Shown here one piece after another: positions 1 to 8,554 of a stretch of 41,414 nt of DNA. Origin of the DNA: Verrucomicrobiota bacterium. Its GTDB lineage: Bacteria > Verrucomicrobiota > Verrucomicrobiia > Opitutales > Intestinicryptomonadaceae. The stretch lies in contig QALA01000001.1 in NCBI GenBank assembly GCA_003343565.1, positions 1 to 41,414 on the forward strand, in the 5' to 3' direction. Both the position numbers and the translations under genes were made by a program. Below the pieces are notes generated by a model. That model was not told the origin of the DNA. It saw only the letters and a program-made list of their open reading frames with translations, and did no database searches. Position 1 is the stretch's first letter; each line of letters opens with the position of its first letter.

Positions 1-512
1 TCCCCCCTGTTTGCCAGAAGTATGATTTCGTCGTCGCTGGCCGAAGAGGACGGCCTATTTGCGATTTTGCCGGCGAGCCTGCGCGGAAGTTCGGAAATCG
101 GATAGAACAGGATTCGCAACCGCGCTGCAACGCCTACCGCGAAAGGCTGAATCGCCGGGCGCAAGATTGTTCCGGCGTTTCTTGACAGCGTTTCCGAGAA
201 CAGGAGAACCGCGATTGCGAGCGCGGCGGGGAAGGCGTACCTTGCGGACGGGCCGTCGCCGAAGCGGGCGCAAAATAACGCTCCCGAAAGCGCCGCCCCG
301 AAAACGGTAATTGCGGCGTTTGCCGCAAGCATTGCGCGCGCCGTCCGATCCGCCTCCCGCGCGAAAGTTTCCAGCATTTTTCCGCGCTGTCCGGATTTGC
401 GCTTGAGCGCCTCTATTTCGGCCGGCGTCGCGCCCGACACCGCGGCCTCCAGCATCGAGCAGAACGCCGATGCCGCGATAGTCGCCAGTATTGCAAAGAG
501 TAAAGCCGCCAT
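1..512 (-). CDS. CNNM/DUF21-type membrane protein, 3' end outside window
   Basis: About 170 N-terminal residues are present and the reading frame is still open at base 1. The protein starts with a hydrophobic helix (MAALLFAILATIAASAFCSM), has a second long hydrophobic stretch around residues 62-105, and then the segment LFSETLSRNAG, which matches the position of the GEILPK-like turn in DUF21/CNNM transporter domains (CorC/HlyC/GldE group). A third helix-turn region (FYPISELPRRLAG) follows. In this family CBS and CorC_HlyC domains usually come next, and they would lie outside the window. The ATG sits one base after the ribF stop with no clear ribosome-binding site, so translation is probably coupled to ribF. 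Members of the family are linked to magnesium or cobalt efflux or to gliding; the substrate here cannot be told. The family call rests on the hydrophobic pattern and short motifs only. Confidence 0.66.
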   Translation of the reverse strand, partial: MAALLFAILATIAASAFCSMLEAAVSGATPAEIEALKRKSGQRGKMLETFAREADRTARAMLAANAAITVFGAALSGALFCARFGDGPSARYAFPAALAIAVLLFSETLSRNAGTILRPAIQPFAVGVAARLRILFYPISELPRRLAGKIANRPSSSASDDEIILLANRG

Positions 513-513
513 G

Positions 514-1491
514 TTATTGCGTCCATTTTTTCGTTTTTGCGCGCGCCCGCATGCCGCGGAAAAACTTTTTTGCCTCGCGCGCGTCCGCCGCTATCTGCCT
601 TTCCAAATCTTCGAGCGTCGGGAACTTCGCTTGCGGGCGGAGAAACTTGAGCAGGCGCACCCCGATTTGCGATCCGGTTTTGAGCTTTGTTCCGCCGAGA
701 ACATGCGCCTCTATGAGCGGCTTTTCGCCTCCCGCACTCGGCGCCGTACCGTATCCGACGACCGCTGGAAACGCCTTGCCTCCAACGTCGACAACTTCGC
801 CCGCGTACGCCCCGTAGGGCGGTTTGCACGCGGGATTCCACGGCAGATTGAGAGTCGGAAAGCCCAGCTTGCGCCCTATGCGCCTTCCGCTTTCGACCTT
901 TCCGGCGGCCTCGTAGGGCCGTCCCGCAAGCCTTTTGTACAGCGGCATGTCGCCGCGCTTGAGAGCCTCCCGCAGCCGCGTGGAGCTTATGCGCCTGCCT
1001 CCGGATTTTACGCGGGGAACTGCGGCGTATTTCCAGCCCGTTTCGCCGCAGATTTCCCGCATGGTTTTTGCGTCGCCCTCGGCGTTTCTGCCGAATAGAA
1101 AGTTCTCGCCCGTCACAATCGCGCACAGCTTCGGAAATTTCTTCGACAAGCCTTCCGCGAACTTGCGCGCGGAGGAGGAGGCGAACTTTTTGTCGAACTT
1201 TTTTACGAACACGCTTTCCGCCCCTGCGTCCAGAAACATGCGCGCCCTGGAGCGCGGATCGAACAGCATTTCCGCGGGCGGGTAGGGCATTTTTACGACT
1301 GCGGACGGGTGCGGATCGAAAGTCAGTATCGCCGGCTTTGCGCCGAGCCTTTTGGCGAGGGATACGCATTTTTCCAGCACGCGTTTGTGCCCGCGGTGGA
1401 ATCCGTCGAACATTCCTATCGCAAGCGCGTAGCGCCCGGCGAACGGCCCGCCGGAGTCCATGCTCTCGATTCTCTTTGCGCGCTTGGACAT
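514..1491 (-). CDS. ribF: Bifunctional riboflavin kinase / FAD synthetase
   Basis: A 325-residue protein of usual RibF length that makes FMN and FAD from riboflavin in the cytoplasm. The N-terminal FMN adenylyltransferase domain shows the nucleotide-binding motif GMFDGFHRGH near residue 26 and the second motif ISSTRLREAL near residue 168. The C-terminal riboflavin kinase domain shows the GxxxGrxlGFPTLNL signature (GRRIGRKLGFPTLNL) near residue 203. An AAGGA-type ribosome-binding site lies directly before the ATG. It sits 10 bases after truB and 1 base before the CNNM gene, in the classic rbfA-truB-ribF order of bacterial translation operons. The N-terminal extension of about ten residues is slightly long, so an internal start at MDSGG is possible. 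Confidence 0.95.
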   Translation of the reverse strand: MSKRAKRIESMDSGGPFAGRYALAIGMFDGFHRGHKRVLEKCVSLAKRLGAKPAILTFDPHPSAVVKMPYPPAEMLFDPRSRARMFLDAGAESVFVKKFDKKFASSSARKFAEGLSKKFPKLCAIVTGENFLFGRNAEGDAKTMREICGETGWKYAAVPRVKSGGRRISSTRLREALKRGDMPLYKRLAGRPYEAAGKVESGRRIGRKLGFPTLNLPWNPACKPPYGAYAGEVVDVGGKAFPAVVGYGTAPSAGGEKPLIEAHVLGGTKLKTGSQIGVRLLKFLRPQAKFPTLEDLERQIAADAREAKKFFRGMRARAKTKKWTQ

Positions 1492-1501
1492 TTCCTTCAG
1501 G

Positions 1502-2224
1502 TCAGAGCGCGAAGCTCGGCACCGCCGAACTCGCAGGTATCAGAATCTTCTTGATTTCGGCCGTTCCCATTTCGTTGAGGCGGTCGAGCGTCACGGCGTT
1601 CTCGACCGAAAATTTGTCGCTTTGCGTCCGGCGAAGCTGCGTCATGTAAGCTCCGCAGCCTATGCGCTTGCCGAGGTCGTGGCATATCGTGCGCACGTAA
1701 GTCCCCTTGCTGCACGCAAGGCGGAACCTTCCGCGCGGACGCTCCCAATCGAGCAGCTCGAATTTCGACACGCGTATGAAGCGCGGCTGCCGCTCGATTT
1801 CCTTCCCTTTGCGCGCCATCTTGTAGAGCGGAACGCCGTTGACCTTCTTTGCGGAAAACATCGGCGGAGTCTGGTACTGGTCGCCCAAAAACGCCGACAT
1901 GTGTGCGGCGAGCTTTTCGGCGTCCAATTCGGACGGCACGGGAAATTCGGCCACGGTCTCGCCCTCGCTGTCGTGCGAGTTCGTCTCCCGGCCGAGCTCG
2001 AATTCCCCCTCGTAAACCTTGTCGAGGCTCATCAGGTATTGCGAGACCTTCGTGGCTCGCCCCACGAGAATTACGAGAAGCCCCGTCGCCAGCGGATCCA
2101 GCGTCCCCGCGTGCCCGACGCGGCGCGTCCGGAGCTTTCGGCGAACTCCGTCGACAATGTCGTGGGAAGAGCAGCCGGCGTGTTTGTCCATCAAGAGGAT
2201 TCCGTCGAATGAGTCGGTATTCAT
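1502..2224 (-). CDS. truB: tRNA pseudouridine(55) synthase
   Basis: TruB converts U55 of the T-loop of tRNAs to pseudouridine. The signature GHAGTLDPLATGLL near residue 40 carries the catalytic Asp. It is preceded by the family opening GILLMDKHAGCSSHD and followed by ATKVSQYLMSLDKVYEGEF, as in E. coli TruB. The length, about 240 residues, suits the short form with a small or missing PUA tail. I chose the ATG at 2224 because it aligns with family starts; the frame is also open to a TTG at 2239 that overlaps the nrnA stop. Neither start has a convincing ribosome-binding site, so coupling to nrnA is likely. It belongs to the nusA-ribF operon. Confidence 0.94.
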   Translation of the reverse strand: MNTDSFDGILLMDKHAGCSSHDIVDGVRRKLRTRRVGHAGTLDPLATGLLVILVGRATKVSQYLMSLDKVYEGEFELGRETNSHDSEGETVAEFPVPSELDAEKLAAHMSAFLGDQYQTPPMFSAKKVNGVPLYKMARKGKEIERQPRFIRVSKFELLDWERPRGRFRLACSKGTYVRTICHDLGKRIGCGAYMTQLRRTQSDKFSVENAVTLDRLNEMGTAEIKKILIPASSAVPSFAL

Positions 2225-2235
2225 AAAATGCGCGG

Positions 2236-3240
2236 TCAATGTTTCGGGCGTCCGCCGGATAGGCGCCTTTCAAATATCTCTATCAGTTTCGGGGCGAATG
2301 TCTCCAGCTTTTCCCCTTCGGCCGTAAAGCCCGCCGCTGCAAGGTGCCCGCCGCCGCCGAACATCGCGGCGACTTCGTCCACCCTGTATTCCGGCGTCTT
2401 CCCGCGCAGGCTCCCCTTCACCCCGTGCGGCATCTGCTCCAAAAGTATCCCCACTTCCACGCCGTCTATAGAGCGCGCGTAGTCTACGAGGCCGTCGCTG
2501 TCCGCCTTTTGCGCGCCGGTGAGTTCGTATATGCCCGTCGGGAGCGTCCCCATGCAGACGCGGCCCCCTATGTGCATCGTCAGCGTCTTAAGGTACGCCG
2601 CCAGAAGCTTCATCTTGGCGAAGCTCTCGCGCTGGTAGAGCTGCACGGCGACCCATGCGGTGTCCGCCCCGTTCTCGGCGAGCTTTGCGGATATTTCAAA
2701 CGTCCTCGTCCGCGTGGAGGACGTCGTAAACTGGCGCGTGTCCATGGCGATTCCCATGTAGAGGCGGTCGGCGTCCTCCTTTGAGACTTTTCCGAACGCG
2801 TCCAGGGCGAGCCCCGCGATGATTTCTGCCGTGGCCGCCGCCCCGCTGTCCAGTATGTTTATCCGCGCGTAGGTCTTGTTCGTCACATGGTGGTCTATGC
2901 ACGCAAGCGGATTGGGAAAACGCCCGGTCAGGTTTTCCCCCGCCCGCGAATAGTCGGCGCAGTCGACCGTGACGATTTCAAACTGATCGTCGCAAAATTC
3001 GGAGGCGTCGAGCAGTTTCTCGCTTCCGGCAAAATTGGCGTAGGTGTGGGGAAGGGCGTTTTGGTTGACGCAGACGACCTGCTCCGCGCCGGCTTCGCGC
3101 AGCATATGCGCCAGCGCGAATTGCGACGACACGCAGTCGCCGTCCGGCCTCATGTGTCCGGCCACCGCTATCTTGCGGCCTTTGGCCGACTCCAAAAGAG
3201 CCTTGAACCGGTCTTCAAATTCGGGAAAAAACTTCTGCAT
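2236..3240 (-). CDS. nrnA: DHH/DHHA1 phosphoesterase, NrnA-like nanoRNase / pAp phosphatase
   Basis: A 334-residue DHH-family protein. Metal-binding motifs appear in order: HMRPDGDCVSS (His29, Asp33, Asp35), VDCAD, the DHH motif in IDHHVTN, and the C-terminal DHHA1 glycine-rich motif FGGGGHLAAAG. NrnA-type enzymes degrade 2-5-mer RNA and dephosphorylate pAp. In many bacteria without Orn this gene lies between rbfA and truB, exactly as here (27 bases after rbfA, 11 bases before truB). The symbol rests on domain layout plus gene order; other DHH hydrolases, such as cyclic-dinucleotide phosphodiesterases, share the motifs, but they usually carry extra sensor domains that are absent here. Confidence 0.9.
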   Translation of the reverse strand: MQKFFPEFEDRFKALLESAKGRKIAVAGHMRPDGDCVSSQFALAHMLREAGAEQVVCVNQNALPHTYANFAGSEKLLDASEFCDDQFEIVTVDCADYSRAGENLTGRFPNPLACIDHHVTNKTYARINILDSGAAATAEIIAGLALDAFGKVSKEDADRLYMGIAMDTRQFTTSSTRTRTFEISAKLAENGADTAWVAVQLYQRESFAKMKLLAAYLKTLTMHIGGRVCMGTLPTGIYELTGAQKADSDGLVDYARSIDGVEVGILLEQMPHGVKGSLRGKTPEYRVDEVAAMFGGGGHLAAAGFTAEGEKLETFAPKLIEIFERRLSGGRPKH

Positions 3241-3267
3241 TTTTTCGGCGTTTTTTGCGTATTGGAT

Positions 3268-3750
3268 TTATCCGGCGGAGTCGGGAAATTGCGGACGCCC
3301 TTGCCCTGCGGAATCCGCGCCTTCGCCGCCGCCGGAGGCGGAATTTTTGCCGGGGCCGTCCCGTCCGGGCTCCTCCGAAGCGGCCGAATCAGAATTTGCG
3401 GGCGCAGGCGCGCCGTCGAGATTGTCCAGCAGGTTTATCACGCGCATGCCGCGCTCCACCGAAGGGTCGTAGGCAAACTGCAATTCGGGAGTGTATTTGA
3501 GCGTCACGTTGCGCCCCATTTGCAGGCGCATCTGCCCGCGCGTTCGCGCGAAAAATCTCGCCGCGCGCGCGGCGGCCTCGCGCCCGCCGAGAACGGAGTA
3601 GTAAACCGTCGCCCTGCGCAGATCGGCGGAGACGTCGACGTCGGTCAGCGTTATCGCGGCGGATTCCGCCTTCCAGCGCGAGTGAAGCAAACAGCTGAGC
3701 TCCCGCTTGAGCAGCTCGCCGACCCTTATCTTTCTCTGACCCGTTCCCAT
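3268..3750 (-). CDS. rbfA: 30S ribosome-binding factor A
   Basis: RbfA is a KH-like assembly factor for the 30S subunit and 16S 5'-end processing. The first 110 or so residues carry the family pattern: RKIRVGELLKRELSCLL at the start, ITLTDVDVSADLRRATVYYS in the middle (a frequent family motif) and LKYTPELQFAYDPSVERG with the KH-type helix after it. The last 45 residues are a disordered Gly/Ser/Ala/Pro tail that is not part of the conserved fold and is likely lineage-specific. I set the start at the ATG at 3750 because a GAAGG ribosome-binding site stands 5 bases before it; the frame is open to a TTG at 3777. It is 66 bases downstream of infB and 27 bases upstream of nrnA. Confidence 0.9.
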   Translation of the reverse strand: MGTGQRKIRVGELLKRELSCLLHSRWKAESAAITLTDVDVSADLRRATVYYSVLGGREAAARAARFFARTRGQMRLQMGRNVTLKYTPELQFAYDPSVERGMRVINLLDNLDGAPAPANSDSAASEEPGRDGPGKNSASGGGEGADSAGQGRPQFPDSAG

Positions 3751-3816
3751 TTTGCCTTCAGACCGTCCGAACGCCAAATGTCCGCAAAGCCGTCAAAGCT
3801 CCTTGCTCGCCCGCCT

Positions 3817-6399
3817 TTAGAGTTCGGGGCGTATCTCCAGAATTTCAAAGCATTCCACGACGTCGCCCGGCTCAAACTCGTCAAAGTTGTTCATGCTCAA
3901 ACCGCACTCGTATCCGGCGCGCACTTCCGCGACATCGTCCTTGAAGCGCTTGAGGGCGGAGATCTTTCCGTTGGCGACTTCCTTGCCCTTGCGGAATACG
4001 CGGGAGAACTTGTCCCTCTTGATAAGCCCCTCCGTGACCATGCAGCCGGCGACCTTTCCGCCCTTCGACACCGTAAACAGCGCGCGCACCTCCGCCGCGC
4101 CGAGCTTGTTTTCCTTCAGCTCCGGCTCAAGCAGATCCTTCATCGAGTCGCGCACGCGGTTGATGAGTTCGTAAATGATATTATGCGTTATTATTTGCAC
4201 GCCCTTGTGCTTCGCCAGCCCCGCGACGCCGTTTTCCTCCTTCACATTGAAGGCGACAATGGACGCCTCCGCCGTGGACGCGAATGCGACGTCCGTCTTG
4301 GTAATCTGCCCGACGCTGCCGTCTATGACTTCAAGGGCGACCTTGTCGCTCTTTATCGCCTTCAGGCATTCCTCAAGGGCCTCCACCGTTCCCGACACGT
4401 CGCTTTTTACTATACACTTGAAGGTCTTTTGCTCCTTGTGCTCTATCGCCGCCATCAGCTCTTCGACGCTGGTCATCTTCGGGGCGACGTTTTGCGAGGC
4501 GGCCTTCTTGCGCTCAAGTGCGGCTTCGTCGGCCAGCTTGCGCGCATGGCGGTCGCTGTCCACCTTTTTGAAATTCTCGCCGGCTTCGGGAGCCCCCGTC
4601 CAACCCATGACCACCGCGGGCGTCGAGGGCGAAGCGGACTGCATCTTTCCGCCCTTGTCGTCGAGCAGGGCGCGCACTTTGCACCAATTCTCACCGCAAA
4701 TGATCACGTCGCCGGCCTTGAGAGTCCCGTTCTTGACGATTACGGTGGCGGTCGCGCCGCGGCCGGGCTCAAGCTGGCTCTCGATTATCACGCCGTCGAG
4801 CACGCCTTTGGGATTGGCTTTCAATTCGCTCATTTCGGCTTGCAGGAGAACCTGCTCCAAAAGCTTGTCGATATTCTCGCCCTTGAGCGCGGATATGGGC
4901 TGGCAGAGAACTTCGCCGCCCCAGTCCTCGGAGGTGATTCCGCGCTTTTGCATCTGCTGCTTGACGCGGTCGATGTTCGCGCCTTTGGCGTCGATTTTGT
5001 TGATCGCCACGACCACCGGAACGCCCGCCTTTTGGGCGAATGCGAGAGCCTCGTCGGTCTGCGGCATGAAGCCGTCGTCCGCGGCCACAATCAGAATCGC
5101 AACGTCCGTGACGTTTGCTCCGCGCTCGCGCATCTTGGAGAATGCGGCGTGGCCCGGAGTGTCCAAAAATGTGATTTTCTTGCCGGCGCACTCGACTTGA
5201 TAGGCGGCGGTGTGCTGCGTGATCCCGCCGGCCTCGCCCGCGACGACGTTCGTGTTGCGTATGGTGTCCAACAGCGTGGTCTTGCCGTGGTCGACGTGGC
5301 CGAGAATGCAGACTATCGGCGGGCGCGGAACGTAGTTGCTCAAATCCTCCTCAAGTTTTTTCTTTGCGGCCTTCTTTGCGGCTTCCGCCCTGAGCTGCTG
5401 CTGGAACTGCTCGCCCCTGTGTTTGATGTCCAGCTCGTAGCCGTGGCGCGCGCCGATTTTTATTGCGACGGGCTCGTCTATGGCCTGGTTCATGGAGGCG
5501 AATATTCCCATGTCCATCAGCTCCGAAATCAGGCGGAACGGCTTTACGTCCATGAGCTTTGCAAAGTCGCGCACGATAATCGGCGGCTTTATCACCAAAA
5601 CCTTTTTTTGCGCGTCTTCTGCGGCGGTCTCGTTGGAGGCCGTCGATTGCGACAGCGGCGGAGGCGTTATCGCGGGAGCCGCGCGCCTGGTCGGAACCGG
5701 CGGAGGAACACTCGCCATTCGGGGCGGCAGCGGCGGAACTTTCGGCGCCGGAGAGTCCATTTTAACCACGACCTCCGGCTGGCTGTCGCGCTCCTCCTTC
5801 TTCGGGGCGGAGGATACCGCAGGCATGGAAATTCTCGCGCGGGGCATTTGCGTCTGCGGGGGCGACTTGCGCGCCATGGGCGGCATTTGCAGCGGCGCGG
5901 GCCTCTTTATCGAGGGCATCGGCGGAATTGCCGGCGGAACTTTCGGTGCGGTTGCGCGCTGCGGGGAAGCGGCCGCGGGAGCTTCCCCGCACGGGCGTTC
6001 GGCCTGCGGTTCCGAAACCGCCGCAGGCTCCGCATCGCCTTTCGGAGCTTCAGCATTCGGCGCGGTCTCGGCGGGGGTGTCCGAAATTTCGGAAGAAATC
6101 CCGGCCGGCTGCGAATCTGGCGCCGCTTCGGCTTCGCCACCTGCGTTCCCTGCGCCCTCTGCGCCAACGGCGTCGGCGGGTTCGGGCTGTGCGGGAGCGG
6201 CCTCAGGCTCCGCGTTTGCGGGGGTCTGCTGCTCCTTTAAAAAATCGCTCTTGATTGTGTCCGCATAAAGCGGCGCAATCGCGTTCGACGAGGTCTTTAT
6301 TTCCAACCCGTAGACTTCCTTCCGACTGTTGATGAAGTCTATCAGGTCTTTGCTCGGAACGTTCAACTCTTTTGCAAGTGCGTGAATTCTAATGCTCAT
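3817..6399 (-). CDS. infB: Translation initiation factor IF-2
   Basis: An 860-residue IF-2, the GTPase that brings fMet-tRNA to the 30S subunit. An N-terminal IF2_N subdomain (residues 1-55) is followed by about 200 residues of Pro/Ala/Glu-rich linker and a second IF2_N-like domain (about 270-335). The GTPase domain then shows G1 GHVDHGKTT near 366, G2 GGITQHTAAY, G3 DTPGHAAF, G4 NKID and G5 SAL, and the beta-barrel and C-terminal tRNA-binding domains complete the protein. It lies 69 bases after nusA and 66 bases before rbfA. The low-complexity linker explains the very long open frame on the opposite strand, which I do not regard as a gene. Confidence 0.98.
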   Translation of the reverse strand: MSIRIHALAKELNVPSKDLIDFINSRKEVYGLEIKTSSNAIAPLYADTIKSDFLKEQQTPANAEPEAAPAQPEPADAVGAEGAGNAGGEAEAAPDSQPAGISSEISDTPAETAPNAEAPKGDAEPAAVSEPQAERPCGEAPAAASPQRATAPKVPPAIPPMPSIKRPAPLQMPPMARKSPPQTQMPRARISMPAVSSAPKKEERDSQPEVVVKMDSPAPKVPPLPPRMASVPPPVPTRRAAPAITPPPLSQSTASNETAAEDAQKKVLVIKPPIIVRDFAKLMDVKPFRLISELMDMGIFASMNQAIDEPVAIKIGARHGYELDIKHRGEQFQQQLRAEAAKKAAKKKLEEDLSNYVPRPPIVCILGHVDHGKTTLLDTIRNTNVVAGEAGGITQHTAAYQVECAGKKITFLDTPGHAAFSKMRERGANVTDVAILIVAADDGFMPQTDEALAFAQKAGVPVVVAINKIDAKGANIDRVKQQMQKRGITSEDWGGEVLCQPISALKGENIDKLLEQVLLQAEMSELKANPKGVLDGVIIESQLEPGRGATATVIVKNGTLKAGDVIICGENWCKVRALLDDKGGKMQSASPSTPAVVMGWTGAPEAGENFKKVDSDRHARKLADEAALERKKAASQNVAPKMTSVEELMAAIEHKEQKTFKCIVKSDVSGTVEALEECLKAIKSDKVALEVIDGSVGQITKTDVAFASTAEASIVAFNVKEENGVAGLAKHKGVQIITHNIIYELINRVRDSMKDLLEPELKENKLGAAEVRALFTVSKGGKVAGCMVTEGLIKRDKFSRVFRKGKEVANGKISALKRFKDDVAEVRAGYECGLSMNNFDEFEPGDVVECFEILEIRPEL

Positions 6400-6468
6400 T
6401 TAAAGAGTCCTCTGTTGTTTTGCGCCGTTTATTGCGATCGATTTGAAATCTCCCGTCAGCCCCCGGTC

Positions 6469-7725
6469 CTATTGGGATTGGAGATACTCCCTGACTCTGG
6501 CCAAAATTTTCTCCGCATCGGAATGCGCAAATCCCATTCCGGCCAAATCCTCAACTTCGACGCCCTCAAATGCGTCCGCGCTCGTTATCCCGTTGTTGGC
6601 AAGAATCGCCGCCTGATCTTCCGACAGGTCGGAGAGAATCTGCGAGAGGCTTCCCGCCGCCTGCGCCACGCGCTGCTCCAGCCCCATCTCCCCGGAGGCC
6701 TCCTTGGATATCTCAAGCTTCCAGCCAAGCAGGCGCGAAGTGAGCTTCGCGTTCGAACCGCGCTTGCCTATCACTATCGAAAGGTCGTCTTCGGAGACCT
6801 CAAACGATATTTTCTTCTCGGCGGCGTTTACGCGCACGTTCTTGGCCGCGGCCGGCTTTATGCATTCCTCAAGCAGCGAGACGGGGTCGGGCGAGTATTT
6901 TATCACGTCGACTTTTTCCCCGTTGAGCTCGCGCACAATGCTCTTTACCCTCGACCCGCCCGCGCCGACGCACGCGCCGACGGGATCTATGCGCGGATCG
7001 GAGCTGCTTACGGCTATCTTTGTGCGGTAGCCGGGGTCGCGCGACATCGCCTCTATCTTCACCGAACCGTCCGCCATTTCCGTGACCTCCAACTCGAACA
7101 GCCTGCGCACGAATTTGTAGCTGGCGCGGCTGAGAATTATCTCCGGACCGCGGGGCGAATTGTCTATTTCCAAAAGCAGGCAGCGTATGCGCTCTCCCGG
7201 CGCGTAATCTTCGCCCAATACGGATTCGCGCTTGGGCATTATAGCCTCCGCCTTGCCCAAATCTATTACGACGGCGCCCTTTTCGCGGCGGCGCACCGTG
7301 CCCGTGACAATGTCGCCCACGCTCCCTTTGTAGTCGTCGAAAATCCTCTCCTTCTCAAACAGGCGCACCTTCTGGATTATGCTTTGATAGACGTTCTTAG
7401 CGGCTATGCGGCCGAGATTGGACAGATCTATTTCGCGCTCCACGATGTCGCCTATTTGCGGATCCTTCTTGTAGAGCTTGGCCTTGTCGATGTGGATTTG
7501 CGTCGCAGGGTCGGCCACGCTGTCCGTCACGGTGAGCAGCGCCCACGACTTCAGCGCCCCGCTCTTGGGATTGATTTCAATCTTGAGATCGTAGCCTGCG
7601 TGCATGCTCTTGGCGGCGGCGTTGCGAATGGCCGCGGTGATGGAGTCTATCATGTCGGCGCGACTGATTTGCTTTTCCTTTTCCATATATTCCAATATGG
7701 CCAAGATTTCGCTGCTGTTGCTCAT
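6469..7725 (-). CDS. nusA: Transcription termination/antitermination factor NusA
   Basis: A 418-residue NusA that binds RNA polymerase and controls pausing, termination and antitermination. It has the N-terminal polymerase-binding domain, an S1 domain (VGDIVTGTVRRREKGAVVIDLG onward in the middle), KH1 (DPVGACVGAGGSRVKSIV), KH2 (IVIGKRGSNAKLTSRLLGW) and a C-terminal helix-hairpin-helix tail (LANNGITSADAFEGVEVEDL). The ATG at 7725 is preceded by AGGGA 8 bases upstream; the frame extends upstream to 7815 but without family similarity. It is the first gene of the minus-strand operon. The usual upstream neighbour rimP is absent here. A terminator-like hairpin 66 bases upstream may attenuate it. 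Confidence 0.96.
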   Translation of the reverse strand: MSNSSEILAILEYMEKEKQISRADMIDSITAAIRNAAAKSMHAGYDLKIEINPKSGALKSWALLTVTDSVADPATQIHIDKAKLYKKDPQIGDIVEREIDLSNLGRIAAKNVYQSIIQKVRLFEKERIFDDYKGSVGDIVTGTVRRREKGAVVIDLGKAEAIMPKRESVLGEDYAPGERIRCLLLEIDNSPRGPEIILSRASYKFVRRLFELEVTEMADGSVKIEAMSRDPGYRTKIAVSSSDPRIDPVGACVGAGGSRVKSIVRELNGEKVDVIKYSPDPVSLLEECIKPAAAKNVRVNAAEKKISFEVSEDDLSIVIGKRGSNAKLTSRLLGWKLEISKEASGEMGLEQRVAQAAGSLSQILSDLSEDQAAILANNGITSADAFEGVEVEDLAGMGFAHSDAEKILARVREYLQSQ

Positions 7726-7791
7726 TTTAATGTCCCTGTTGAATTTTTGCGGACTTTTCGGAACGCCCGCGTGGTCGATTTTTTTGCTGAC

Positions 7792-7815
7792 AAAAAAAAG
7801 CGGGCAAAAGCCCAC
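7792..7815 (-). terminator. Hairpin with T-run in front of nusA (possible attenuator)
   Basis: On the minus strand GTGGGC, a TTTT loop and GCCCGC are followed by eight T, the form of an intrinsic terminator. No gene reading toward it on the minus strand ends nearby, and it lies only 66 bases before the nusA start. A TTGACT hexamer at 7872-7877 (minus) could be the -35 element of a nusA promoter upstream of the hairpin, though the matching -10 (TAGACG or TAATAG) is weak. If so, the hairpin would sit in the nusA leader and act as an attenuator; otherwise it simply insulates the operon. The opposite strand also ends in a short T-run, so it could work both ways. Confidence 0.55.
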
Positions 7816-8487
7816 CCTTTTTCGAGAGTACCGTCAGTTTAGCGCATAAACGTCTATTATTTCTTCGGTTTAGTCAAGTATTATTTTTACAAGGCCTCTC
7901 CCGCAGTCGGTTTGGCGGCGCGGGCCAACGCAATGCCGCGGGCGTAGGGGAAATTGGCGTCTGCGCTGTCGAAAGCGGGGACTCTGCGCGCCGTACGGGA
8001 GGGCGGTTTTTACGCGCCGCGCCGCGTCGCGCCGCGCCCGCGTCCGCTTGAGATTTGCGAAAAATTTTTTTGCGCAATTCGGCATCTCGAAAAGGCTTGT
8101 TTTGCCCGAAATGAATTTCGCGCGGCGGCGCGCGTGCGGGTTTGCGCGCGCTTAAAAAAACCGGAAATTTACGGCCGCGGGAAATGGAAAGGCTTTTATT
8201 TAACCGTCAATCAAAGGGCGGTTTAGTTGTATGGCGGCGTTTCGTTTGCGCGCGCCTGAAAGATGCGGCGAATGGACGCGCTTGGAATATGTGAGAAATT
8301 TCTCGCGTCGAAATCCCGGCGCCGTTTTCCTTGCGATTCTTCCGTTTTTTTGAAGGCGGCCGTTAAAACAAGGCGCGAAATGCTCAAGGCTCCGCGGCGC
8401 GCCGTCTTTGGCAAAATGAAAATGTCTTTCGGCGCGGCATATTCGGGAAACTTCGCCGCACGGTCGTGCGGCAAAAAGCCGTTTTGC
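7816..8487. other. Intergenic region without a supported gene
   Basis: Short frames of 60-90 codons exist on both strands, but they are Arg/Ala/Lys-rich, have no ribosome-binding site and resemble no family I know. No tRNA, repeat or rimP remnant could be recognised. The only structured element is the possible nusA promoter near 7850-7877. Confidence 0.5.
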
Positions 8488-8520
8488 AAAAAAAAGCCGC
8501 CGGAAAGTTATTCCGGCGGC
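8488..8520 (-). terminator. Intrinsic terminator of the first PEP-CTERM gene
   Basis: A perfect 10-bp stem, GCCGCCGGAA with TTCCGGCGGC, and a 5-base loop, followed on the minus strand by eight T. It lies 34 bases after the stop of the gene at 8555-10009. Confidence 0.92.
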
Positions 8521-8554
8521 CGAAGCCGATAGTTATTAGAATAATGAAAATTAA

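Noticed and set aside
2887..6240. A 1117-codon open frame on the plus strand
   Set aside because: It lies exactly opposite nrnA, rbfA and infB, whose protein motifs are certain. It results from GC-rich codon use and is rich in Arg, His, Gly and Val without any family motif.
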